64,000 nucleotides of DNA, from positions 17,518,001 to 17,582,000 of the forward strand of contig JAKSXM010000147.1 in the NCBI GenBank assembly GCA_022575985.1, written 5' to 3'. Both the position numbers and the translations under genes were made by a program. This DNA is from Anagrus nilaparvatae. Taxonomy: Eukaryota > Arthropoda > Insecta > Hymenoptera > Mymaridae. The notes under the pieces were generated by a model. That model was not told the origin of the DNA. It ran no database searches and worked only from the letters and a program-made list of their open reading frames with translations. Shown one piece after another: positions 47,118-57,129 of this stretch (the stretch's first letter is position 1; the number at the start of each line of letters is the position of its first letter).

Positions 47118-47969
47118 TTGATTTTTCCACATATACGCGTCAACACACTCTCATTCATTTATTTTACAAAATTATGAAATTAAAATAATAATTTTTAGTG
47201 CACTTTTATTTACATAATATTTAAGGTACCTTATTTATTCTATGGAATTAAGTAATTAAATAATTTAGGCTTCAAAGCGAGTTAGTTTACTCCAATTAGC
47301 CTGTAAATATATTCACGTATAATTTCATCACAATGAACTAAAACTGATTTTATGATGATTTGTAGATATTTAAATGAAGTATTTATTAACTAAATTTTAG
47401 TCACTTATAATAATAACTGTTTATAATAAACTGGACTGGTAAAACTAAAATGTTAAAAAAACTAATTTAATATAAACTTTTATGAAACTGTGCCCATGCG
47501 GCATATGTGAAACTGGCTTGTACAAGGTCAGTACAAGAATGGCTAGCGCTTGTGCTGCTCCTTCTTCTTTTTCGGCTGTATCCCAGCCGTCGTTGCTCCT
47601 TCGTCTCTAAACTTTTATTTTGGAGCGCGGGTGTATTTGAAATGTTAATGTGGGCCTTAATATCCGCATTATAGTTCTTAAATTTTCACTCTTTCAAATG
47701 TATTTAATATTAAAAACCTTGTAGAAAAATTTTTATTATAAAAAAAATAAAAATATTATATAATACGTGGTCAATATGTTTTTTCTTTAGTTTTTTTTTT
47801 TTTTTAATGTTAATATATAAGTTTTTTTTTTATTTTCATTAGTAATCGTGAACACTTATAGTGATAAATGTGGTATTTTAAAATATTCGATGGGTAGGGA
47901 GGGTTGTAATAATCTCAAAGATTATTATAAAATAAATAACATGTTAAATAGTTACAAAAGTGAATTTAA
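47118..47969. other. AT-rich sequence, nothing recognised
   Basis: Includes a mildly GC-rich patch at 47490-47650 and T runs near 47795-47840; no frame or repeat of note. Confidence 0.5.
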
Positions 47970-48539
47970 TTGGGTATTATTTTTTATGCTTATAATTTTA
48001 ACAATCCCTGTATATTTAATAGTTTAAAAAAAATCCAATCTGCAATTGTTAGTGAGTTACTCAAGTCCACTCGTAAAAATTTCCCAAAGCCTTGTGTCGT
48101 GGTGAAAGGTATAAACGAATTATGGAAAATAAACTTGGGAGATATGCAAAAATATAGCAAATTAAATAAAGGATATAAATACATTAGAGGTGATTAATGT
48201 ATTTACAAAATTTGCATGGACACGCCCGATAATGACTAAGAGTGCAAAGCATGTAACTGAAGCAATGGCTGATATATTAAAAATAATTGTCGCTCCAAAA
48301 AATGTTCAAAGTGACCAAAGTGCTGAGTTTTTTAATTCTAGTTTTGAAGCTTTAATGAAACAGTATCAAATTAATCAATACATAACGTGTTTTAAAATCT
48401 TCGGTTGTAGAGAGGTTGAATAGAACTATCAAAAGGAAATTTTTCAATTTAGTCTGAAAGGTAAATATAAATATTATGATATATTAGACAAATTGACTAA
48501 TGAGTATTATTCAACAAAACAGGACAATTGGTATGAAAC
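47970..48539 (+). pseudogene. Polinton/Maverick-type integrase, 5' part (split gene)
   Basis: Retroviral-type integrase core of a kind encoded by Polintons. Readable: ELLKSTRKNFPKPCVVVKGI, LGDMQKYSKLNKGYKYI, a one-base shift, VINVFTKFAW (first catalytic Asp replaced by Asn), VQSDQSAEFFNSSF (second Asp kept), and VVERLNRTIKRK (Glu kept) in another frame. The gene stops at TATGAAAC, the target duplication of the LTR retrotransposon at 48540-55460, and resumes beyond it. Confidence 0.8.
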
Positions 48540-48706
48540 TGTTACGAATCTTAATAATGGACCAAAATATCAAAAATTGTGGTATATCGTTGATTTCTTG
48601 ATGTAGTTCGGCTTTCACTTTTGTTGGCGATTATAAGGTACTCTCGGACCTTTATTGGTATTTTTCGGATATGAAAGGTAGGCAGCGAAATGATTTAACA
48701 AGTATT
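48540..48706 (-). repeat. Truncated 3' LTR
   Basis: Close match to 54552-54710 (TGTTACGAATC, GTTGATTTCTTGATGTAG, GGTACTCTCGGACC). Similarity ends at AAGTATTATTGAT, where a deletion has joined it to pol. Confidence 0.85.
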
Positions 48707-48805
48707 ATTGATTAAATTATATTAATATTATTCAATTAAATAAGTACTCGTAAAAGGTCTTCCCTCAACATAAAAAATTTCAGCAAATTTTTCTATAAGT
48801 ACATG

Positions 48806-49689
48806 TTTTTTTTTTTTTGGGCCCCTTCAAGAAGGGGCCTTATTCGTAGGACGAGGAGAATGCATTTACGCATACCATACACCGCGTACTTGTATGGTTA
48901 TGTGGGACTCAACCTCAAATTTGTATCTGGGGTTGCCCAGATATACACAATTGAGGAATTACAATAACAATACCCACTAAACTCCCCACCCTCATGCATT
49001 TATGACAATATCATAGAATCCGGACCGGGACTCCCTGTTTAGGTATTACTTCGGTCCGGAAACAATGCAGCCAAGGCATTTCTTTGCCATACCCTGTCGA
49101 TAAAGGAGGAGATTTTCCTACAAGAGGAAACCTTCCTCCTTTTTTCCAATCAGTGTCGCCCGTACGTACTCTGCCACACTGTACCAGTTAGCGGCACTAC
49201 GCAGCATTTCCGGGACGACTCCTTCCGGCCTCCATTCATCGAAGGGCGGTCGCCCTTTAGCGAAGCGAGGACACCCAAAAAAGGTGTTCTCAGCGGTATC
49301 CAGCTCGCCCGGGCAATGCAAGCATTCCGGAGATGTCACCTTGCTCCACTTGAAAAGCATATCGCGGAAATAACCGTGACCAGTTAGGAACTGTGTGAGG
49401 TAGAAGTCTACCTCTCCATGATCATGGTTCATCCAGCTTTCCAAATCGATGATAAAGCGGTGCGTCCAACGTCCCCTCGGGTCACCATTCCACCTATACT
49501 GCCAGCATTCCAGTGTGTGGGAGCGAGCGCGAACGGAAGCTACGTCGCGCTCTTCTTCCTCACGGTTATAGATCGCCTGCCTTGCCAAGGCAAGCAGATC
49601 GATGGGAATCACCCGAGCCACCACCTGGATCGCCGGCTCTGATACTGTCTTGTACGAGCAAGCTATTCGAAGTGCCCCCTGCCTCTGTC
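48806..49689 (-). mobile_element. 5'-truncated R1/LOA-type LINE in pol
   Basis: The poly(A) is seen as T 48806-48818. Near-perfect 8-bp target duplication AGTACATG/AGTCCATG (48798-48805, 49690-49697). The 3' UTR starts beside the tail with a hairpin GGCCCCTT/AAGGGGCC (about 48821-48839). Its 3' UTR differs from that of the other two copies, so it is a related subfamily. The insertion interrupts the retrotransposon between protease and RT. Confidence 0.85.
49118..49688 (-). pseudogene. LINE ORF2 C-terminal domain (copy 2)
   Basis: Reads from ALRIACSYKTVSEPAIQVVA through VIPIDLLALARQAIY, EVDFYLTQFLTGHGYFRDML, a Cys/His motif CLHCPGELDTAENTFFGCPRF and the end ...GKKEEGFLL. This is the region after the RT in R1/LOA elements, carrying the CCHC-like motif. 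Intact in frame across the fragment; only the 5' truncation kills it. Parallel to 51312-52172. Confidence 0.85.
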
Positions 49690-49697
49690 TAGTCCAT

Positions 49698-50400
49698 GCA
49701 TCTGATCTATTTCATTTTTATTTAAATCCTTTCTGTACAGTAAGTCAAAAATGGTATTCACTAATTGTTCTCTTTCTAAATTTTGCTCAATTTTATCATT
49801 AATAAGATGTGCTTCATTATTTATTTCCTGATTTTTATCAAATTGTTCTATTTTTACCAAAGGTATATCGATTTTAATTACATTATTTGAAGTATTTATA
49901 CACATAACTAAAGCTTTACCATTCTCATTTTTCACCAAAGCTTCCCCTAAGAAAATTTTTGGATGAATATTCTGTCTAGGTAAGAATCCTTCCTTTACAT
50001 CAGGGTTTAAAATATTTGCATATATAATTTGTCTAGAGTGTGGTTGTATTAAAAATTTTTCGTTTTCTTGAAATGGTATAGAAAATGGTCCTAATTTCAT
50101 TTTCATATTAGCAATGTCAATATTTCCATTATATTTTTCTAAAATATCTAAACCTAAAAGGCCTAGTGTATCCATACGAAAAATATCATCAATAATATGT
50201 AACTTACATGGCAAATTATTAAGGAGAATTACAACCTCGCCCTTGGTATATTTATAGTCGTTAGTTATACTGCATATTTTTAGTATAGTATTTTTATCAA
50301 TAAAAGTTGAATCTTTAAGGGCAGATCTTTTAATTAAACTTACTTGAGAACCTGTATCTATAAAAAAAATCAGCTTTTCCAGAAATTAAATTAGGGCTAG
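49698..50400 (-). pseudogene. Retrotransposon aspartic protease and start of RT
   Basis: Gypsy-type protease with active-site DTGSQ (about 50350-50365), followed in the same direction by GLLGLDILEKYNG, the usual second conserved block. A one-base shift separates the DTGSQ from the upstream frame (50330-50626). The reading frame then runs to 49698, where the LINE interrupts it. The cleavage target would be its own Gag-Pol. Dead by frame and by loss of the rest of pol. Confidence 0.75.
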
Positions 50401-50959
50401 TGAGTGTAATGATCGGAGGTATTCTTTTTGAATTAGATAACATTACTTTTTTAGTTACAATATTTTGTTGTGTTAAATTAGAAGAAATATCAGTATTATT
50501 TTCTTTTTTAATATCAGAAAATGATGCTTGAAAATAATTATTATCAGGACTATTGATTAGAGCTACTTTATTATCAATATTATTATATAGTTTATTAATA
50601 ATTTCTGTTAGTTCTTGTTTAACCACGATATTTTCAATTAGAGCTTGACTTTCCTTAGTCTTATTATTAACTTTATTATAAATATCAGTATAGCCTATAT
50701 TTTTTTGTTAGTACAAGTTGTCAGTACAGTTGCTATTGCGTGACTCATTATTTTCTATATTATTATAAGGGAGAAGCTTATTATCTTTATCGTTGTTATT
50801 GCGTGTCCCTTTGTTTTCTATATTATTGTAAGGGGGATTTTTATTATCTTTACCGATGCTAGGGCGTGATTCTTTATTTTCTATTTTATTATAAGGGGGA
50901 AGCTTATCCCCTTTTTCTTTTAAAGGTTGTCTTTTTATTATTATAGAATTATTTGCCAA
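50330..50959 (-). pseudogene. Gag-pol linker, low complexity
   Basis: Frames 50708-50959 and 50330-50626 encode Asn/Lys-rich sequence with four imperfect ~20-residue repeats ending in PPYNNIENK or PYNNIENN, lying between the LINE insertion and the protease. No enzymatic motif. Likely spacer or the gag C-terminus. Confidence 0.6.
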
Positions 50960-51007
50960 AGGGCATTGTCGATTGTTAATATTATTAGGGTGTGTCCTTA
51001 AACCTTT

Positions 51008-52165
51008 ATTTTTTTTTTTTTTTTTTTTTTTTTTTAAGGGAAATATGTGAATCTTACATCAGCCATGGAGTGTTTGCGGGCCTTAAAGACCCGCAAATTT
51101 CCATGACCGCCCAGTTGTAAGAAGTGTACAACTGGGAGACCACCAGCGAACGCGGTCGCCGGCTACGCCCCAGATTCTTACTGGATAAACACACTTTAAA
51201 CCCCCCGCGCTTGTTACCGGAACTCCCTTTTCAGGTATAACTTCAGTTTGGGACGCGCAGCCTAGGCAGCTGGCCGCTGCCTTCCCCCCTGCCTAGGGGC
51301 AGGAGAGCTCTCTACGATAGAAAGCCCTCCTCCTTCTTCTGCAACAAGGTGGTCCTTACGTACTCTGCTACTTTGTTCCAGTTTTCGGAACTCCGTAGCA
51401 TTTCCGGGACCACCGTCTCCGGCATCCAAATCGGGAAGGGCGGGCGCCCCTCCGAGTAGCGAACACATTCGAAAAATGTGTGCTCTACTGTATCATCCAC
51501 GCCCGGACAGTGCAAGCACTCCTGTGTTGCCACCTTATGCCAATGATTCAACATGACACGGAAGTACCCGTGTCCAGTTAAGAACTGGGTAAGGTAGAAA
51601 TCCACCTCCCCATGCTGTCGTCCCATCCATGCCTGCAGGTCTGAGATCAGTCTGCGCGTCCACAGGGCATTTTTCTCTTGGTTCTTTTTCCATCGTTTCT
51701 TCCATGCTTTCATAGAGTTGAAGCGGGCGCGAGTGGAAGCCACTTCGCGCTCTTCTACGCTCTCGTAGATGAATTTTCGCTCCAACGCTAGCAGGTCAAT
51801 GGGTATCACCGAAGCAACAACCTGGATCGCCTCTAGAGATACCGTGTGGTATCCACAGGCGATCCTCACTGCCGCCTTCCTCTGTACCGACGATATATTT
51901 CGTCTGTACTTGGCAGTTTCTGTGGTCTTCGCCCAGACTTCTGATCCGTAGAGCAGGACAGAGTTGACGACTGACATCAGGAGCCTCCGCTTCCCTGGTT
52001 TGGGTCCCCCAATGTTGGCCATGAGCCTTGACAGGGAGGATGCGGCCGACGCTGCCTTTTCACACGACCTCTGAAATTGCTCCCAGAAGGTCAGCTTGTT
52101 ATCAAGCTGAACTCCCAGGTATTTCACCGATGTTCTGGTTCGGATCGTGTGAGGGTTTCCAATAC
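51008..52165 (-). mobile_element. 5'-truncated R1/LOA-type LINE in the gag-pol region
   Basis: Poly(A) as T 51008-51037. The adjacent 3' UTR matches the LINE at 1-2370. Between stop and tail is a hairpin TTGCGGG/CCCGCAA (about 51074-51096) that copy 1 has half lost at its deletion point. It inserted into the retrotransposon downstream of the gag zinc knuckles. The target duplication is not certain. Confidence 0.85.
51312..52165 (-). pseudogene. LINE ORF2 C-terminal part (copy 3)
   Basis: Open over ~280 residues: TSVKYLGVQLDNKLTFW (RT thumb motif), NSVLLYGSEVWAKTT, VQRKAAVRIACGYHTVSLEA, VDFYLTQFLTGHGYF, CLHCPGVDDTVEHTFFECVRY and the end KKEEGFLS. It supplies the part that is deleted from copy 1. 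The full frame without stops suggests a recent insertion that was 5'-truncated on arrival. Confidence 0.9.
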
Positions 52166-52229
52166 TTTTCAATATTACTATCGTTAATATTAATGTTGTT
52201 TAAATCGTTTTGCCCAATTCCACCCAGAA

Positions 52230-54008
52230 TTGGGCCCGAATTTAGTTTAAATTGCTCTTGTCATTTTGTAAACGTTGATCGTTTGGGCAATCAGAAAATC
52301 TTTGATTATTCTTATTATTATTATTATTATAGTTACGATTTTCAAACGAGTTCTTTTCGTATCGATTCTGGTTTTGGTAATTTCTGTTTGGTGAATAATA
52401 TCTTTGGTTATTATAATTTGAATTATTAAAATTGCGTTGTTCATATCTCATGGGTCTAAAATTGTTATTATAACGTCCATTATTATTACGATTAAAATTA
52501 TTTCTATTGAAATCATTATTACGTACATTATTAGCATTAAATCGGGGTGTCTCGTTTCTATTTTCATATTGTCAAGAAAAATCTCTGTTTGTATTAAAAT
52601 TCCTGAAATTGTTGTATCTAAATGTATTAAAGTTCCTCTTGTTTGGAAAACCAAGAGCATAATATTTTGCTCTATAATATGGATTAGATAAATTCATATT
52701 CATATTTCGTGTATAATTATCATTCCATCCGGGATTGCCTTGTAAATTATTTTGCTCGTTATTTATAATTGTATAAGCTTCGAGAAGCTGCGGCAAACGT
52801 AAACATTTGTTTGTTTCATGCTGTGATGAATTACAAAGCGTACATGGTACTATACTTATTACTTTAGTAGGACAATTTTTAGAATCATGTAATAATGATT
52901 TACAAATACTGCAATTCACTTTTGCTGCCATAGCCGCTCTTACCATATATTCTTTTAGTTCCTCTTCATCTTCATCTGAGTCATATTTATTATTTTTCTT
53001 GTAAACAAAAGATTTTTTTAGTCTATCATAAGCCATTTTATCTTGGCCCTTAACAGCCTCATCTCGTCCTTCTAATTTTATAGCAAAATTAACTGCTTCT
53101 GCTAACGTTTTTGGATTTCTAGCCAAAACTCTATATTCTGGTGGATCACGAAGACCATACAAGAAACAATCTAATGCTTTCTTCTTAATTTTTTCTTTAC
53201 TTCTTTGTTTTTCGTGGTTGTCTAAATCAGTAGAAGCTTCATAAATAATCATCAGCTTTTGCTCTAGTATTTGTACTCTAATTGCATAATCTTCAACTGG
53301 TTCATTTTTATATTGAAATATGCTTCTCAGTTTAGATTTTACCGTATCCCCATCTTGCATAGCCCCAAATTATAATTTAAAAGCTTTTATAAAATCTGCA
53401 AGAGAGTCATAGCTAAGGACTGAACCTCCAAAGATTCGACCTGCCTTACCTTTTAGTTTTCTTGGAAGCATTTGTAGAATGTGTTGTTCACTCTCAGGAC
53501 CAAATGATAATAATAAGTTTTTCCAAGGATTTACAAAACGCATAAAGATTATGATGCTGACCCTCATAGTCAGAAATAAAATTAATCGCATCTTTAAAGG
53601 AGAATAAAATACTTCGTATTCTTAAATTTTTCCTAACTGGGGTTCTTAAATCAAGATCATTCAAATCAAATGCTGCCAGATAATCCTCCCAATTTTCTTT
53701 AATCCAGCAACCCCACATTCATCCTTTTTTGTATGCTCTTCAATATTATTGTGTAAAATATCATCATCAAACTGCCAATTTTTCTTATCTAAATTTAATT
53801 TTGGCTTACGTAAAATATTATTTTTTTGCCTTGTCCCGTTAGCGGCATTCTGAGTTATTGGTTGAAAAGTGTTATCAGAAATTACAATATGGTCAGCATT
53901 TGTATAATCGGGATTAAGTAGATTCTTAGCGGTTGTAAGAACCGTTTCTGGGCTAGTATCATCACCAAATATTTCCGGTTGTTCCCTCCAATCCTTACTA
54001 ATTGCCAT
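52230..54008 (-). pseudogene. Gypsy-type gag, frameshifted
   Basis: Gag of the LTR retrotransposon, starting MAISKDWREQPEIF at 54008. Four consecutive frames (53661-54008, 53494-53718, 53370-53591, 52572-53360) continue one protein with shifts between. The central part DYAIRVQILEQKL...KALDCFLYGL is typical capsid-like sequence. Two perfect CX2CX4HX4C zinc knuckles follow, CSICKSLLHDSKNC and CTLCNSSQHETNKC. After another stop, an Asn/Arg/Tyr-rich tail runs to 52242. At least four disabling changes. Confidence 0.85.
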
Positions 54009-54551
54009 GATTTATTTCTTAAATTATGATTCAGAATTATTATACAAATTTTATAAATATATTTTTAATATCTTAAATAATTTTCGTAATCTTTGTATAG
54101 AAATATTTTGTATGCTTCCCTTCAAATAACTATTATTTATATATTTCTTTATTCAAATATTAATATTTCTGTTAATATTTAATTTTAATCCCTGGTAAAT
54201 TTATTTATAATAGAAATTTTCTTTATTATCTCAAAAGTACTTTTAATATATACTTCTATTGGTAAAGTGTAATAATATGTAATCAGTGTAGAGAAATAAA
54301 AATATAAAATAATTTTATACTTATCTCTTACACAGTGATTACTACGAAGCTCCAGATATCCATTAAAGCTCAGATGTGCCGTTCTATAGAGGGCTCCTTT
54401 TGCTCAGGTTTGCTGAAATCGACAAAGGCCTTCACTGGAGTAGTTCTCTTGAACAACTTGAGTCCACAATCCTTGCTTTTGACGTAATAAGTTTTTTTTT
54501 TTGCTTTAAATACCTTCTAATCCAAGCGAGTCCCGAAGTACTGGAACAACT
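54009..54551 (-). other. Retrotransposon leader between 5' LTR and gag
   Basis: Between the LTR edge (54552) and the gag ATG (54008). A clear primer-binding site is not visible: the first bases after the LTR on the minus strand, AGTTGTTCCAGTACTTCGGG, do not start with the usual TGG. Confidence 0.55.
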
Positions 54552-55460
54552 TGTTACGAATCTTAGTAATGGACCAAAATATCGAAAATTGTGGTATATC
54601 GTTGATTTCTTGATGTAGTTCGGCTTTCACTTTTGTTGGCGATTATAAGGTACTCTCGGACCTTTATTGGTATTTTTCGGATATGAAAGGTAGAAATGAA
54701 TTAACAAGTATTATTGATATTATACTTTAATCACGATAAATAGATATCGAGGAAGACTATTACAGACTACCGGGTTTAAGAGACAATACAATATAAGAGC
54801 TCGATAGTAAGAGCCTAACTTAAGAGTCAAACGTAAGAGAGCCCAGTCAAACTGAACCACGCTTTATATACCCTTTCTGGTAGGAGTAACAATATCTTTC
54901 TAAGGCTGGATTTAAAGTCTCCACCTAGTCGTAAGTTTTGTGATTGGTTGCTAAGTGGGTTTCCGAAAGCTTATAGGTTAGTGGCTGGATTCCATTTTGG
55001 ATGAGATATTGATTTTTATGTATTTTAAGGAGGGTGAGCTTTTTAATTAACTTAGTTTTATGACTATTAAGGGTGCGTTTTAAGGGTGCATTTTATTGTT
55101 ATTGTATGTCTGTATTTAGGGTGTGTTTTATTACTCTTGCATGACTGTCTAGAGAGGGTGATCTTTTGACTGTCTACAAAGGGTGTATTACTTTTGCATG
55201 ACTACTGAGGGTGTGTTACTTTTGCATGTCTACGGGGGGTGTGCTACTTTTGCATGTCTACGGTGAGTAATATACTATATGTCTTATGATATTATTGGGG
55301 TTGGGTGCGTTATTATAGGGGAACTTTATTATTCTTATGTCTGATAAGTCTAAAAATAGTTAACGATTTTAAATATGGTAGGGTGGTTTGAAATTAATTT
55401 TGGTATATGGGTGTGTTTAGATGGGTGTATTATATGGGTAAATCCCCTATTTCCGTCACA
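54552..55460 (-). repeat. 5' LTR (909 bp)
   Basis: On the minus strand starts TGTGACGGAAATAGGGG and ends GATTCGTAACA. Contains imperfect ~30-bp tandem units around GGGTGTGTTACTTTTGCATG (55115-55265). The boundary is supported by the AAAC duplication and by matching the short 3' LTR. Confidence 0.85.
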
Positions 55461-55464
55461 AAAC

Positions 55465-55815
55465 CAAGAGAAGATAACAAGTCTTAAAGATTAATAAAGA
55501 CTAGTCGATACTGTTTATAATCATATGTTTTCAAAAATTAAGATACCAAAGTTTTAAATCGGGGAAAAGGTGAGAATATTAAAATATAAACATTTGCTTG
55601 AAAAGGCTTATACTTCTAATTGGACAATAGAAATTTTTACCGTTAAAAAAAGAAATCCAACTCATCCAATCACATATTTACTTGAAGATATTCAAGGAAA
55701 TCCAATCTCGTATGGATTTCACGAGGGAGAGTTGCAAAAGACTTTTTTTCCTGATGATTATTTAATAGAGAGGGTTATAAAAAGAAGAGGAAATAAACTT
55801 TTTGTGAAGTGGTGA
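55465..55815 (+). pseudogene. Polinton-type integrase, 3' part with chromo-like domain
   Basis: Continuation of the gene at 47970-48539. First a degraded stretch with TVYNHMFSKIKIPKF, then after one stop (55557-55559) IGEKVRILKYKHLLEKAYTS, NWTIEIFTVKK, ITYLLEDIQGNPI and the chromo-like end LIERVIKRRGNKLFVKW. The arrangement (beta-barrel C-terminal domain, then YL.EKVLKRKGNK...KW) is characteristic of these integrases. Ends TGA at 55815. Confidence 0.8.
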
Positions 55816-55959
55816 GGTTTTAATATTTCTTTTAACTGTTGGATAAATAAATGAAAAAAAAAGTAAAAAAATTAAATTTTTTTATTAAGTAACATTATTT
55901 ATACAAGAGATTGTACAATATCTGTATGCCCCCATAAATAGGTATCAATTTTCTTCGTA

Positions 55960-56349
55960 CTTTTTCTTCTTTTTTTTTTATTCATCATGTGGGTTGAGTA
56001 CAATTTTATTTTCTTTCATAGAGTAAGTTTTATGTAATTTAGATCTTATACAATTTTGTTGACAAGTTGTGATTTCGTTATCAAATAGACATTTCTTGTA
56101 ATCTTTAAAGGTAATTTTTTGCTAATAACATAATTTCGTATTCCTTTGCATATTTTTTTAGTCTTTCGTTTTCCACGTATACATTTTCCTTCTTAACTCT
56201 ATAAATTCTATCATTGTTTCTCCGTTAAGTTCATCTTGCATAAGAACTTTTTTATTTTTTTGTTCAATCCCATATGGATTATTTACCACGTAGTCGCTCG
56301 TGTCGAATTTATCCGAATCTTCTTTTATGTTTTTATAAATATCTACCAC
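55960..56349 (-). pseudogene. Polinton-type protein-primed DNA polymerase B, C-terminal end
   Basis: On the minus strand: DIYKNIKEDSDKFDTSDYVV, NPYGIEQKNKKVL, DELNGETMIEFIELRRKMYT, then after shifts ITFKDYKKCLFDNEITTCQQ and KTYSMKENKIVLNPHDE. This series is the conserved end of Polinton pPolB (DIk.D.d.fDTSdY...NKKV.G..KDE..G..i.EFvGLRsKMY). It faces the integrase tail to tail, 145 bp away. Only the C-terminal ~120 residues are present; catalytic motifs are outside. Confidence 0.75.
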
Positions 56350-56412
56350 CCAAAATTCGTATATATGAGAATATGTGTCATGACAGCATAGAGTGACGTT
56401 ATCATTAAATTT

Positions 56413-56780
56413 ATGTATTACTCACGATATTTGAATGATACTTTTATCATATACAATGGTACCAATAGACAACTAGATAGCTTAAAAGCATACTTAAACA
56501 GTATTAAAAATAATATACAGTTTACACTGGAAGTAGAAAATGAAAAAAAAATAAACTTTTTGGATATCAATAAATTAAATCAGAAAACAAATTTGAATTT
56601 AATATTTGTAAAAAACCAACAACTTCAGACATCGTCATACATGCAGATTCACATCACCCTTACTCGCAGAAAATGGCCAGCTTCAACGCTTTCGTACACA
56701 GATTACTCACTTTTCCACTCAGTCAAGATAACTACAATATAGAAGTCAGTACAGTTCATTACAGCGGTGTATTTTTCTAA
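56413..56780 (+). pseudogene. Penelope-like RT fragment
   Basis: YYSRYLNDTFIIYNG stands where Penelope-like elements have Y.RYVDDTF, so the first catalytic Asp of the YxDD box is replaced by Asn. Then LDSLKAYLNSI, NIQFTLEVENEKKINFLDI, and in a second frame IHADSHHPYSQKMASFNAFV and HRLLTFPLSQDNYNIEV. Frames change near 56630. The N-terminal RT and the GIY-YIG endonuclease are not seen. Confidence 0.75.
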
Positions 56781-57090
56781 ATTTTGAGATATTATAGAAC
56801 ACTCTCCTGGTATTTCATTAACGTTTTCTTAAATCATTAGATGGCGGTTATAATTACTCATACTATGGAAGAAAATTGGAATGTTTAATGAATTTTTGTA
56901 ATTCAGGTTACATTGATTGTGTGCGCTTCAACTGAATTCACCTAAAAAAAAATTTTTTATGATAGTTTATATGATATTGGTTCCTCAAAGAGGAACCATT
57001 GTGTTAGGTCAAAATTTGATTTTCTATTTTTTGACATATAAGCACGTTTTGGGACCCCAGGAAGCTAAAAAACCTGTTTTTAAAAAAAGT

Positions 57091-57091
57091 C

Positions 57092-57124
<33 letters not shown>
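57091..57124. repeat. (GT)n microsatellite
   Basis: Pure GT run bordering the satellite block. The overlapping ORFs on both strands are artefacts of the repeat. Confidence 0.95.
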
Positions 57125-57127
<3 letters not shown>

Positions 57128-57129
57128 TA

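Larger units (their letters stand above)
48540..55460 (-). mobile_element. Gypsy-type LTR retrotransposon, truncated and hit by two LINEs
   Basis: Flanked by 4-bp duplications AAAC (48536-48539, 55461-55464). The minus-strand 5' LTR is at 54552-55460; the 3' LTR is reduced to ~167 bp (48540-48706) and joins directly to the first codons of the RT (IEKFAEIFYVEGRPF), so RT, RNase H and integrase are gone. Order on the minus strand: LTR, gag, protease, RT start, LTR. LINEs sit at 51008-52165 and 48806-49689. The two flanks are halves of one integrase gene. Confidence 0.9.
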
